DNA of 48,022 bases from Treponema sp. (GCA_024402695.1 JAKSTG010000023.1:1-48022); one strand, 5' to 3'. Shown: positions 7,155-15,513, numbered from the stretch's first letter. Translations and numbers: made by a program. Notes: generated by a model not told the origin, from the sequence alone.

Positions 7155-7254
7155 TTTCCATAATTCTCCAGAAGTTCAGTTCATTTCTTTACATTTATTT
7201 TATCATAAAATCAACATATATAGTTGTTCAGAGTTTTTACTGTTATATCTTGAT

Positions 7255-7284
7255 TTGAATCTTGCCGCTAAATGGATGTATAAT
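7255..7284 (+). promoter_or_regulatory. Putative promoter of the EamA-type gene
   Basis: TTGAAT (7255-7260), an 18-base spacer and a perfect TATAAT (7279-7284). The predicted transcript start near 7291 lies beyond an upstream in-frame ATG (7276) and about 12 bases before the ATG at 7303, which supports the latter as start codon. Confidence 0.6.
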
Positions 7285-7302
7285 GACTTACGGAATTATT
7301 CT

Positions 7303-7716
7303 ATGTGGGTTTTATTTGCAGTTTTATCAGCGGTCTTTGCTTCACTTACATCCATACTCGCCAAAATCGGAATTGAGGGAGTAAACTCAAATCTTGCCAC
7401 AGCAGTACGTACTGTAGTAGTTGTAATCATGGCCTGGGGGATGGTTTTCCTTACCCACAGTCAGAGCGGACTTTCAGAAATCAGTCGGAAGAGCTGGATC
7501 TTTCTAATTCTCTCAGGTCTTGCAACAGGAGCTTCTTGGCTCTGCTACTACAAAGCCCTTCAGATGGGCCAAGCCTCAAAAGTTGTTCCAATCGACAAAC
7601 TTTCAATCGTATTAACCATGGTTCTCGCTTTTGTTTTTCTTCATGAACAGTTCACCGTCAAGTCCTTCTTAGGATGTCTTTTGATTACAGCGGGAACACT
7701 TTTTATGGTATTGTAG
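7303..7716 (+). CDS. Small EamA-domain transporter (half DMT protein)
   Basis: A 137-residue membrane protein with about five hydrophobic segments, matching a single EamA (drug/metabolite transporter) repeat rather than the usual double-repeat protein of about 300 residues. It starts MWVLFAVLSAVFASLTSIL and ends LGCLLITAGTLFMVL, the typical last helix of an EamA domain. Single-repeat members are thought to pair as dimers. The substrate is unknown. The open frame runs further upstream to 7045, but that part overlaps the divergent lipoprotein gene and the promoter at 7255-7284, so I start at 7303. It converges with the Rrf2 gene, with only three bases between the stop codons. Confidence 0.85.
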   Translation: MWVLFAVLSAVFASLTSILAKIGIEGVNSNLATAVRTVVVVIMAWGMVFLTHSQSGLSEISRKSWIFLILSGLATGASWLCYYKALQMGQASKVVPIDKLSIVLTMVLAFVFLHEQFTVKSFLGCLLITAGTLFMVL

Positions 7717-7719
7717 TCT

Positions 7720-8136
7720 TTATTTATCAACTGTCCCATCAAGTAAATCCTGAAGACTTACCTTGAACAAATAGTCATTAATGATTGAATTAAGATGTGA
7801 CCACATTGGAAGAGTTTTGCAACTTGAAGCTTTTTCACATTGATTCGGATTACAATCAAGGCAAGAAACGGGTGCAAGGGAATCTTCAGTCAGTTTAAGG
7901 ATTTCACCAACCTTAATTTCAGAGGCAGGAAGACCAAGCTTATAACCGCCTGACTTCCCTCTCTGCCCTTCCAGAAATTTATTTTTTACAAGAAGAGAAA
8001 CAATGGCCTCTGAATATTTAAATGACAAACCCTGTTTTTCAGAAAGCTCTGCAAGCGAAACTCTTTCATCACTTTTTCTAGAACTGAGTTCCAGCATAAT
8101 GCGAATTGCATAACGGCCGCGTGTAGAAACCAGCAT
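7720..8136 (-). CDS. Rrf2-family transcriptional regulator
   Basis: A 138-residue winged-helix regulator of the Rrf2/IscR family. It starts MLVSTRGRYAIRIMLEL, the characteristic N-terminal helix, with the recognition helix region LSFKYSEAIVSLLVK. A cysteine group CLDCNPNQCEKASSC at about residues 93-107 could ligate an iron-sulfur cluster, as in IscR. The start codon overlaps the mnmA stop (TAATG), so it is translationally coupled to mnmA. Members of this family control iron-sulfur assembly, cysteine metabolism or nitrosative stress. Its pairing with a thiouridylase suggests a role in sulfur or Fe-S control, which is an inference. Confidence 0.9.
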   Translation of the reverse strand: MLVSTRGRYAIRIMLELSSRKSDERVSLAELSEKQGLSFKYSEAIVSLLVKNKFLEGQRGKSGGYKLGLPASEIKVGEILKLTEDSLAPVSCLDCNPNQCEKASSCKTLPMWSHLNSIINDYLFKVSLQDLLDGTVDK

Positions 8137-9335
8137 TATTTAACTCCTCTTGAAATAATCCCACCGCCAATGATAACTCCGTCCTTATAAAGAACTGCGC
8201 TCTGTCCCGGAGCAACCGCCCTTTGAGGAGTTTCAAATTCAATAATCCATGGCTTTCCTTTATATTCTGTTTCATCATCTGCAGGCGGAACATACGCTTT
8301 TATTTTACAAGGAACCGGTCTGCTTGCCAGTCTGATTTTTACGAGAGCTTCCACCTGGCATCCTTCAGGAGGCTCAATATTTCCAGGCCATACAAAATCA
8401 TCTGCAATAAGGGCAGTAGAATCCAGATCCTCATTTTTTGCAAGAACAACAAGATTGTTTTTTGCATCGATTGAATGAACATAAACCGGATATCCTACAG
8501 CAACATCAAGTCCTTTTCGCTGTCCGATTGTATAATGCTCAATTCCTTTGTGCCGCCCAAGAATATGACCATCAAGATCTATAATGTCACCCGGAATACT
8601 TGGCTTATCAGCAAAAAGAGCATCTCTGTATTCTTCGCCAACAAAATCCTGGCTTTCTTCGCGATTTGCAGCTTCAAGATTTGCTTTTCTTGCAAGTTCA
8701 AATACTTCCGATTTTTTCAAGCCAGCAAGAGGGAAACGTACTTTCTTAAGAATATCTGAAGGAACTCTGTAAATGAAATAAGTCTGGTCTTTTGTAACAT
8801 CAGTTGCGCCGGAAACCATATAAGGTCTTTCATCAGTTCCAAAAAGGCCTGAATCAGGACGAACAATTTTTGCATAATGTCCTGTGCAGAAATAATCATA
8901 GTCAATGCCAAGTTTCTGAACTGCATTAAGCATTGCACCAAACTTTATGTTCCGGTTACACATGATGCAAGGATTCGGAGTTCTTCCGCTTCTGTATTCA
9001 CTTTTAAAATATTCAAGAACTTTTTCTTTATATTCTTCTTTTACGTCTACCACGTGATATTCAATCCCGTTGGCTTCACAGAAGGCTGTACATTCCTGAA
9101 TATTTTCTTCTTCGCCGGGACCATAGCAGGCTTCTTTTATCTTTGTACGATTAGTGTCATTTTTAATTTCAACAATAGACCCGTCCCAAAGGCTCATGGT
9201 TACTCCAATAACTTTGCAACCTTTTTCTTTTAATAAAAGAGCTGTAAGAGTCGAATCTACGCCACCACTAAGTCCTACAAGAACTGTGTCGCCTGCTTCA
9301 GGCATATCTTGCGCTGTATAAGTCATTTCAATCAT
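8136..9335 (-). CDS. mnmA: tRNA-specific 2-thiouridylase MnmA
   Basis: MnmA puts sulfur on U34 of tRNAs for Lys, Glu and Gln, using ATP and sulfur relayed from a cysteine desulfurase. The 399-residue protein shows the PP-loop LSGGVDSTLTALL (about residues 22-34), the first catalytic cysteine region in NPCIMCNRNIKFG, the DQTYFIYRV motif, and the GQRKGLDVAVGYPVYV region typical of the family. The second catalytic cysteine expected before the central domain is not obvious: the stretch reads ANREESQDFVG where many homologues have a cysteine (SxDxCFI), so the chemistry may use another thiol. Start at 9335 or the ATG at 9326; the only nearby AGGA is at 9338-9341. Coupled to the Rrf2 gene. Confidence 0.93.
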   Translation of the reverse strand: MIEMTYTAQDMPEAGDTVLVGLSGGVDSTLTALLLKEKGCKVIGVTMSLWDGSIVEIKNDTNRTKIKEACYGPGEEENIQECTAFCEANGIEYHVVDVKEEYKEKVLEYFKSEYRSGRTPNPCIMCNRNIKFGAMLNAVQKLGIDYDYFCTGHYAKIVRPDSGLFGTDERPYMVSGATDVTKDQTYFIYRVPSDILKKVRFPLAGLKKSEVFELARKANLEAANREESQDFVGEEYRDALFADKPSIPGDIIDLDGHILGRHKGIEHYTIGQRKGLDVAVGYPVYVHSIDAKNNLVVLAKNEDLDSTALIADDFVWPGNIEPPEGCQVEALVKIRLASRPVPCKIKAYVPPADDETEYKGKPWIIEFETPQRAVAPGQSAVLYKDGVIIGGGIISRGVK

Positions 9336-9348
9336 ATCCTAAGTATAC

Positions 9349-9394
9349 AAAAAAAAAGCTTTATTTCCTAGTTTGAAAATAGGAAATAAAGCTT
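9349..9394 (-). terminator. Strong intrinsic terminator of the ArsC/Spx-like gene
   Basis: Perfect 15-bp stem: AAGCTTTATTTCCTA (9356-9370) pairs with TAGGAAATAAAGCTT (9380-9394) around a 9-base loop. On the minus strand the stem is followed by a run of nine T (complement of 9349-9357). It ends transcription of the gene at 9415-9774 before mnmA. Confidence 0.92.
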
Positions 9395-9414
9395 AGTAAA
9401 TTTGCAGTAAAAAT

Positions 9415-9774
9415 TTAATTCCAGTTCTTCCATTCATCAGGACAATACCCGACTGTAGCAGTTTCTTTTCCATTTCGAACAATAGGCTGAAGCAGAAGCA
9501 TTGGGTTTTCAAGGATCTTTTCAAATTTATCTGAATCATCAAGATATGCAAAAGATGAATAATCTTTGTTTTTCTTATCAACAATCATTTCAATTGCTTC
9601 ATCCCGGTTTCCTGTTTTTTTTGCAAGAGCCGAAATAACACTTTCAAGCTCACCTTTTGAAATACCTTTTTCTTTCAGGTCAATTTTCTGTACATTAATG
9701 CGACGTTCTGCAAAAAATCGTTCCGCTTTTTTTACATCAAAATTTTTATTTGTTCCAAAAATCTGAATTGCCAT
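9415..9774 (-). CDS. ArsC/Spx-family protein lacking the usual cysteine
   Basis: A 119-residue thioredoxin-fold protein of the ArsC/Spx family. The start IQIFGTNKNFDVKKAERFF aligns with the family motif YGxxxCxxCKKAxxWL, but both cysteine positions are replaced (Asn and Asp). A classical arsenate-reductase or Spx redox-switch mechanism is therefore not possible. The family-typical C-terminal LLQPIVRNGKETATVGY, a relative of the LLRRPIV...GF pattern, is kept, with a cysteine only in YCPDEW near the end. The ATG at 9774 is used because codons upstream do not fit the fold. It may act as a structural or RNA polymerase-binding relative of Spx, which is a guess. It is monocistronic, with a strong terminator. 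Confidence 0.8.
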   Translation of the reverse strand: MAIQIFGTNKNFDVKKAERFFAERRINVQKIDLKEKGISKGELESVISALAKKTGNRDEAIEMIVDKKNKDYSSFAYLDDSDKFEKILENPMLLLQPIVRNGKETATVGYCPDEWKNWN

Positions 9775-9835
9775 AAATTCATTATATACTGAAATTGTCT
9801 TATTTAATATCCCTTTTCTGTAAGATATAATTATG

Positions 9836-9854
9836 TAAATCGTTTTACGATTTA
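9836..9854. promoter_or_regulatory. Operator-like palindrome at the esterase promoter
   Basis: TAAATCGTTTTACGATTTA has 8-bp perfect arms with a 3-base centre. A TATAAT (-10) at 9826-9831 ends five bases before it, so the palindrome covers the expected transcription start. It is well placed for repression of the secreted esterase gene, by a regulator that is not encoded next to it. Confidence 0.6.
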
Positions 9855-9885
9855 TTTTGTATATACAAAAACAGGAAAACAAAAA

Positions 9886-10833
9886 ATGAAAAATGTAAAA
9901 AAAGCTTTATCCGTATTATTATTTTTATTATTCTCCTGGATTATATTTTCTGAAGAAACAATCTCAGATGCAGACAGATATTCAGGTTATAATGACATTC
10001 CCAAGGATTATTATTCTTTTGTAGAAAACGCTGGAAAAGTAATACGTTATATTTACAAAGTTACAAGTCCAATCGAAAAAGACACAAAAGTTTACAAAAA
10101 ATCTGCTCTGGTTTATCTTCCCTACGGATTTGACGAAAACGACCCGGAAGACAAATACAACGTGCTTTACCTGATGCACGGCGGCGGACAAAGCCCTGAA
10201 TGGTATTTCAACGGGGAATATTCAGGGTCTCTTCCAAAGTCACTTCTGGACAGACTTCATGAAGACGGAGACATTAAAAACCTTATTGTCTGTGCAGTAA
10301 GTTTCAACGGAGGTTACTCAAAAGGAAGCTCCGGAAATTCCGGTAGCTTTTACAAAGAACTTAGAAATGATCTGATGCCGGATTTTGAAGAAAAGTTCCA
10401 CATCATCAAAGACAGAAACCACAGAGCCTATGGCGGATTTTCCATGGGTGCCATGACAACCTGGAACAACTTTGAACACAATCTGGATCTTATTGCCTAC
10501 TGGATTCCAATCAGTGGAGACAGCTGGGCCCTTGGGGGAAACCAGAACGGCTTCCTTTCTGAACAGACAGCTCGCTTTCTTGAAAACATGGTAATTAAAC
10601 AGGGATATACAAAAAATGATTTTAAAATCTATGCAGGCTGCGGTGAACACGAAATCGCAACACCAAACCTGACACCACAGATAGAGGCCATGAAAAAATT
10701 CCCTGACACTTTTGTTTATTCAGAAGACAATTTTGAAACAGGAAACCTGCATTATATTCTTTGCAAAGGAAGTGGACACGACATCATGACCTGCCTCAGA
10801 ACTTTGTATAATGCACTCCCTCTTTTCTTCTAG
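9886..10833 (+). CDS. Secreted CE1-like carbohydrate esterase
   Basis: A 315-residue exported alpha/beta hydrolase of the esterase D / CE1 type, the group of xylan acetyl and feruloyl esterases. Signal peptide: MKNVKKALSVLLFLLFSW, cleavage near IIFSEE. YNVLYLMHGGGQSPEWYF carries the oxyanion-hole region. The nucleophile is S186 in GGFSMGAMTTW and the catalytic His is H298 in GSGHDIMTC; the acid is probably in the stretch around YAGCGEHEI. Such enzymes remove acyl or feruloyl groups from plant cell wall xylan, in line with the GH5 gene nearby. AGGAAAAC precedes the ATG. It stands alone behind an operator-like palindrome and overlaps the DUF3737 stop codon by four bases. Confidence 0.87.
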   Translation: MKNVKKALSVLLFLLFSWIIFSEETISDADRYSGYNDIPKDYYSFVENAGKVIRYIYKVTSPIEKDTKVYKKSALVYLPYGFDENDPEDKYNVLYLMHGGGQSPEWYFNGEYSGSLPKSLLDRLHEDGDIKNLIVCAVSFNGGYSKGSSGNSGSFYKELRNDLMPDFEEKFHIIKDRNHRAYGGFSMGAMTTWNNFEHNLDLIAYWIPISGDSWALGGNQNGFLSEQTARFLENMVIKQGYTKNDFKIYAGCGEHEIATPNLTPQIEAMKKFPDTFVYSEDNFETGNLHYILCKGSGHDIMTCLRTLYNALPLFF

Positions 10834-11696
10834 TTTAAAAGAATTTTTCCCTGAGATTCAGGATCATCCATAATGATTTCATTGACTCCGGAACATCTGA
10901 TTGTTCCGGACTTTGGGTTCTTGATGCTTTCAATTTTTCCGGTAATAACAGCCTCAACTTCTGATTTTTCAAAAGCTAAATCACAGTCATTTGGAAAACC
11001 AGGAGTAAGACCAGCACTTTCAGCATCCATTGTACAGTCTACAAGTTTAAGATTTTTGCAGTAACAGAAAGGTTGTGTACCTGCAATCTTACAATTTTCA
11101 AAAGTCAGTCCGTCTGAATACCAGGCAAGATATTCTCCACGAACTATGCAGTTCTTTACAAGAATATTTTCTCCATGCCAGAAAGCGTCTTTTGTGTCGA
11201 AGATACAGTTTTCAAAAACACAATCTTTAATGTACTGGAAAGAATACTTACCTTTGAAGATTACATTTTTGAAATGAAGTTTTTCGGCCCTCATGAAAAA
11301 GTATTCACTTTCAGCTTTTGAATCTGAAACTTCTACGTTCTTTGAAAACCAGCCGAACTCAGGACTTACAATTTCGCAGTTTTCTATTTTTGCAGCTGAA
11401 CATTCACGGAGAGCTTTGATTCCGTGAAGAGCTGAGTTTCTGATCAGAATATTTTTTGAATACCATAAAGCGGCACGACAGTTTTCTGTCATATTACAGT
11501 TACTGATTGTAAGGTTGTCATCGTGCCAGAAAGGATAACGAAGATTCAGATATGTATCAGCCACAGAAATATCAGAACATTCCTTGAATGCACTTTCTCC
11601 GTCTGCAGGTCCGTCAAATTTACAGTTCAAAACTTCAAAGTTTTTCAAACCGTAAAGAGCTCTTTCCTGGTCAAAAATCTGATTTTCAAATTTCAT
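10830..11696 (-). CDS. DUF3737 beta-helix protein
   Basis: A 288-residue cytosolic-looking protein matching DUF3737: the start FDQERALYGLKNFEVLNCKF followed by DGPADGESAFKECSD is typical. About ten short repeats of the form (x)NCxF/x(N)CxI follow (FENCIFDTKDAFWHGEN, VKNCIVRGEYLAWYSDG, FENCKIAGTQPF), giving a right-handed parallel beta-helix. No signal peptide is present. The family is widespread in gut bacteria and has no established function; the beta-helix could bind or modify a polysaccharide, but no catalytic residues are evident to me. Its leader holds an inverted repeat that overlaps the ribosome binding site. It converges with the esterase gene, overlapping by four bases. Confidence 0.85.
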   Translation of the reverse strand: MKFENQIFDQERALYGLKNFEVLNCKFDGPADGESAFKECSDISVADTYLNLRYPFWHDDNLTISNCNMTENCRAALWYSKNILIRNSALHGIKALRECSAAKIENCEIVSPEFGWFSKNVEVSDSKAESEYFFMRAEKLHFKNVIFKGKYSFQYIKDCVFENCIFDTKDAFWHGENILVKNCIVRGEYLAWYSDGLTFENCKIAGTQPFCYCKNLKLVDCTMDAESAGLTPGFPNDCDLAFEKSEVEAVITGKIESIKNPKSGTIRCSGVNEIIMDDPESQGKILLN

Positions 11697-11705
11697 AAAA
11701 ATATT

Positions 11706-11751
11706 CCTTATATTTTAATAATACACTAAATTTTATCTGAAAAATATAAGG
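11706..11751 (-). promoter_or_regulatory. Inverted repeat covering the DUF3737 ribosome binding site
   Basis: CCTTATATTTT (11706-11716) and AAAATATAAGG (11741-11751) are perfect 11-bp arms, 24 bases apart. On the minus-strand mRNA the downstream arm supplies AAGG of the AAGGA Shine-Dalgarno sequence before the ATG at 11696. Folding would hide the ribosome binding site. A TATTAT (complement of 11718-11723) in the loop could instead be the -10 box, in which case the arms would act as DNA operator half-sites. Confidence 0.6.
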
Positions 11752-11804
11752 ATTTTCCGCAAAGAAAACTATTAAATTACTTATAACAGTTTTTTAAACC
11801 CCGG

Positions 11805-14800
11805 TTACATGAGTTTTGAAAGTTTTTCACGAAGGAATTCAGACTTTTCTTTTAATCCGATAGACCCAAGCTTTATGTATATAAAATTAGGTGAGGAAGG
11901 AATAAGTTTTACATCTTTCGGATTTTCCGCAATAAGTCTTAGAATTTTATCCACCGAAATGTCAGAGACCTTTGCAAACTCAACGGCCACTTCCCCTTTC
12001 TTTTCCTTGATTGAAGCAATCTTCAGCTGACGACAGATGATTCTGATTTCGGCCAAAGCAAGAAGACTTGAAACTTCATCAGGGATCGGACCAAAGCGGT
12101 CATCAAGTTCAGATAGAACTCCTTCAAATTCCTGGTTGGTCTGAACAGCAGCAATCTTTTTATAGATTTCCATTTTAACCTGAGGATTAGTTACATAAGA
12201 ATCCGGAATGAAGCCCGAGTATTCAAGTTCCATAAGAACTTCATTCTGAGTTTCATCGAATTCTTTCTGAGCAGTCAGACGGTTAACGGCGTCGTTCAAA
12301 AGACGCATGTAAAGATCAAAACCAACGGCATAAACCTCACCACTCTGATCTTTTCCAAGAAGGTTTCCAGCCCCTCGAATTTCCATATCTTTCATGGCAA
12401 TTTTGAAACCGCTTCCAAGTTCAGTAAAGTCACTGATAACCTGAAGACGTTTCATTGCAACTTCGGAAAGAGCTTTGTTTCCAGGGTAAAGAAGATAGGC
12501 ATAAGCTTTTCTGTCGCTGCGCCCAACTCGTCCTCTAAGCTGATAAAGCTGAGAAACCCCGTACATGTCGGCACGGTCAATAATGATTGTATTAACGTTA
12601 GAAATATCAATTCCGTTTTCGATAATCGTTGTTGCAATAAGAACCTGGAATGCACCCATCTTGAAGCGGTGGAAAATATCATCAAGCTCATCTGCGCTCA
12701 TCTGTCCGTGAGCAATATCGACAATTACTTCGGGAACAATACGTTCAATACGGGCTCTTACTTCCTGTAAATCTTCTACCCTGTTATGTAAGTAGAAAAT
12801 CTGTCCCCCGCGGTCTATTTCCCGACGGATTGCAAACTGAACTTTGTCGTCACTGTAACCGTCTACAACTGTTTCAATTGGTTGACGACTCTGCGGTGGA
12901 GTTGTAAGAAGACTCATATCACGAATCTTAAGAAGGCTCATGTGGAGAGTTCGAGGAATCGGAGTGGCACTCATTGTAAGACAGTCAACGTTGGCTTTAA
13001 GTTCCTTAAGTTTTTCCTTGTCCTTTACACCGAATCTCTGTTCCTCATCAATAATCATAAGTCCAAGATTCTTGAACTTTACGTCTTTCTGAATGATTCT
13101 GTGAGTACCAATAAGGATATCAACTTCGCCCATGGAAAGATCATACAGGACTTTCTTCTGTTCAGAAGGAGAAACAAAGCGGCTCATGTGCTTTATTTTT
13201 ACAGGGAAGTTCTTGAAGCGTTCCAAACAGTTTTCGTAATGCTGTTCAGCAAGGATTGTGGTTGGTGCAAGGAAGGCAACCTGTTTTCCGCCCATGACCG
13301 CCTTGAAGGCCGCACGCATGGCAATCTCAGTTTTACCATAACCAACATCACCACAAACAAGACGATCCATAGGAACTGGTTTTTCCATGTCCACCTTGAT
13401 TTCTTCAGTTACGGTAATCTGGTCTGGAGTGTCTTCGTAAGGGAATGCGGCTTCAAAGGCTGCCTGCCATTCGGTTTCATGAGGAAAGGCAAAACCTTTG
13501 GAAGCCTGTCTGCGAGAATAAAGAGCGATAAGTTTTTCTGCCAGTTCTTCGACGGCCTGCTTTGCCTTGTTCTTTCGGTTTTCCCAGCTCTTTGATCCAA
13601 TGCGGTCAAGTCTCGGATGTTCCCCTTCGCTGCCTATGTAACGCTGAATCAGGTTTACCTGTTCGATTGGAACAAAGCCGTATTCTTCATCAGCGTATTC
13701 CAGCTTGATGTAATCGCGCTCATTTCCCATGGCCTTCAGTCGTTCAATACCCAGGAACTTTCCGATACCCCAGTTTATATGAACCACATAGTCGCCCGGA
13801 TTCAGTTCTACGAAAGTATCAATGGCCTTGCTTTTTGCACGGGTTGTGGTTTTAGGAACATACTTACGGCGTCCAAAGATTTCATTTTCCTGAACTACAA
13901 GAAGCTTGATTTCTGGAACAGAAAAACCTGCCGTAACGGCTTCAGGAATAACATAAACCTTAGGTTTTCCAGTTTCAGGCTGAGTAAAATCTTTAAGGAT
14001 TTCGTTCAATCGGAGACTCTGGTTTTCATTGTCCCCGTATACAAAAATCGACCATCCGTCAGATGAAAGCTTTTCAAATTCTTCTTTCAGATAATTCAGG
14101 TTCCCAAAAAAACTTCTACCAGGTTCTGTATTAAATTTTATAACATTTTTACCAGTTTCAACTGTTTCTTCAGGGATTTCAGAAGAATCTTCATTGTCCT
14201 GAAGGTCTTTTGTATGAGTAAGTGTCCTAAAAAGTATACACCCTTTGAGATTTTCTATTTCTTTATGGAAATCATTAAGGATCAAGTCTGGAGGAAGAAC
14301 AGGAAAATCCTGGCGGACCTTTCTGTACATGGAATTATATTCGCGGCTGATACCAAGAAGTGCATTCTCCATTCGGTCATAATCAGCAAACAGAACAAAA
14401 GAAGTAGGATCGATATAGTCCCTGATTGAATAATTCTTATCCCAAAGAAGACTGTAGAAATATTCTTCTCCTTCAGTTTCTCCGTATTCCTCAAGTTCAA
14501 GAAGCATTCGTTCTTTTTCTTCAAGTGCCTTTTCTGTAAACGGAAGATGAATATGAGCCTTAACCTGTTCAGGAGCATCGTGAAGTTCATCGACTACATC
14601 TTCATTTTTAATTGATGCAGCCTGATAATCATCAAGTTTTTTTGAAACATCGGCTACCAGTTCCGAAGTCCAGATTACTTCTCTCATAGGATAAATAAGA
14701 ACATGGTCTTTGTTTTCATTTACTGTTATCTGAGCGTCAGTTTCAAATTCCTTGATCTTTTCAATCTGGTCAAAATCAAAAATGAAACGGGTCGGATATT

Positions 14801-15458
14801 CATCACAGGGAAGGAAAATATCAAGAACTTCACCGCGAAGGCTGAACTCACCTCTGACCATAACACGCGGAACTCTGATGTATCCAAGCTTTGAAAGTTT
14901 TTCTGCAATCTCCACAGTATCAAGAGTATTTCCTACAGAAAGAGTAAAACTCTGTTCCCTAATATAATCTGGCGGAACCAGATGGGACATGAAAACAGAC
15001 TGGGTAAGAATAAATACTCTTGGAGTTCCTTCAAAACGGACAGCCGCATTTCGCTGGAGCATTTTGGAAAGAACTCCGGATCTTTTACCGAAAGTTACAG
15101 AACCTTTACCTACTGGTCTGTATGGAATAACACCGAAACCCGAAAGATTAAAGATTTCCGCCTTAGGAAAAATTGATTTTATATCGTTTTCTATGTCTGT
15201 AGCTTCCCTTTCTGTCGGAACAACAATGACCAGATCCTGAGAATAAGTTTTGATAGCAGAATCATACTGAACTGACTGAATATGACGAACGTGAGAAGCA
15301 CGGGAAATCTGTTCAACAATAAAACTAAAAAGTGAACCGGAAGCACCTTCAATCTGTACCGGGAATGACTGACTTGTAAAAAGAGAATCAACAGAGGTCT
15401 TCAAATCCTGCCATCTGTCAAGTTTCTGAATAACAGAAGAAGATGATAATGATTTCAT
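11805..15458 (-). CDS. mfd: Transcription-repair coupling factor Mfd
   Basis: Mfd removes RNA polymerase stalled at DNA damage and recruits UvrA. The 1217-residue protein has a UvrB-like N-terminal part (about 1-350), a CarD-like polymerase-interaction domain (VHINWGIGKFLGIERL, about 556-571), and the RecG-like translocase. Motor motifs are GDVGYGKTE (Walker A, about residue 700), IIDEEQRFG (about 803), SATPIPRTL and LRGRVGRSDRKAYAYLLYPG; a C-terminal autoinhibitory domain follows. It is slightly longer than the E. coli protein (1148). GGAAC stands before the ATG. It is transcribed divergently from the 15514 operon across 55 bases. An AT-rich weak hairpin past its stop (about 11767-11791) may help termination. 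Confidence 0.97.
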   Translation of the reverse strand: MKSLSSSSVIQKLDRWQDLKTSVDSLFTSQSFPVQIEGASGSLFSFIVEQISRASHVRHIQSVQYDSAIKTYSQDLVIVVPTEREATDIENDIKSIFPKAEIFNLSGFGVIPYRPVGKGSVTFGKRSGVLSKMLQRNAAVRFEGTPRVFILTQSVFMSHLVPPDYIREQSFTLSVGNTLDTVEIAEKLSKLGYIRVPRVMVRGEFSLRGEVLDIFLPCDEYPTRFIFDFDQIEKIKEFETDAQITVNENKDHVLIYPMREVIWTSELVADVSKKLDDYQAASIKNEDVVDELHDAPEQVKAHIHLPFTEKALEEKERMLLELEEYGETEGEEYFYSLLWDKNYSIRDYIDPTSFVLFADYDRMENALLGISREYNSMYRKVRQDFPVLPPDLILNDFHKEIENLKGCILFRTLTHTKDLQDNEDSSEIPEETVETGKNVIKFNTEPGRSFFGNLNYLKEEFEKLSSDGWSIFVYGDNENQSLRLNEILKDFTQPETGKPKVYVIPEAVTAGFSVPEIKLLVVQENEIFGRRKYVPKTTTRAKSKAIDTFVELNPGDYVVHINWGIGKFLGIERLKAMGNERDYIKLEYADEEYGFVPIEQVNLIQRYIGSEGEHPRLDRIGSKSWENRKNKAKQAVEELAEKLIALYSRRQASKGFAFPHETEWQAAFEAAFPYEDTPDQITVTEEIKVDMEKPVPMDRLVCGDVGYGKTEIAMRAAFKAVMGGKQVAFLAPTTILAEQHYENCLERFKNFPVKIKHMSRFVSPSEQKKVLYDLSMGEVDILIGTHRIIQKDVKFKNLGLMIIDEEQRFGVKDKEKLKELKANVDCLTMSATPIPRTLHMSLLKIRDMSLLTTPPQSRQPIETVVDGYSDDKVQFAIRREIDRGGQIFYLHNRVEDLQEVRARIERIVPEVIVDIAHGQMSADELDDIFHRFKMGAFQVLIATTIIENGIDISNVNTIIIDRADMYGVSQLYQLRGRVGRSDRKAYAYLLYPGNKALSEVAMKRLQVISDFTELGSGFKIAMKDMEIRGAGNLLGKDQSGEVYAVGFDLYMRLLNDAVNRLTAQKEFDETQNEVLMELEYSGFIPDSYVTNPQVKMEIYKKIAAVQTNQEFEGVLSELDDRFGPIPDEVSSLLALAEIRIICRQLKIASIKEKKGEVAVEFAKVSDISVDKILRLIAENPKDVKLIPSSPNFIYIKLGSIGLKEKSEFLREKLSKLM

Positions 15459-15500
15459 AAAAAAGTTCCGATAATATATAATATAAGAAGAAAACTATAA

Positions 15501-15507
15501 AAAGGAG
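15501..15507 (+). promoter_or_regulatory. Shine-Dalgarno that supports a TTG start
   Basis: AAAGGAG at 15501-15507 stands six bases before TTG (15514-15516), which begins a well-formed signal peptide. No ATG lies at a usable distance. Confidence 0.8.
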
Positions 15508-15513
15508 TAAGCT

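Noticed and set aside
2938..7228. Shared TATATAGTTGT words before the cyclase and EamA-type genes
   Set aside because: An 11-base AT-rich match in two AT-rich gaps, at different distances from the start codons; likely chance.
11767..11791. Terminator between mfd and the DUF3737 gene
   Set aside because: The stem is short and AT-rich with a G-T pair, and the better T-run is on the strand without an upstream gene; only mentioned under mfd.
12882..13595. Long plus-strand open frame (237 codons) opposite mfd
   Set aside because: It is antisense to a well-conserved part of mfd, has no ribosome binding site and no recognisable protein features.
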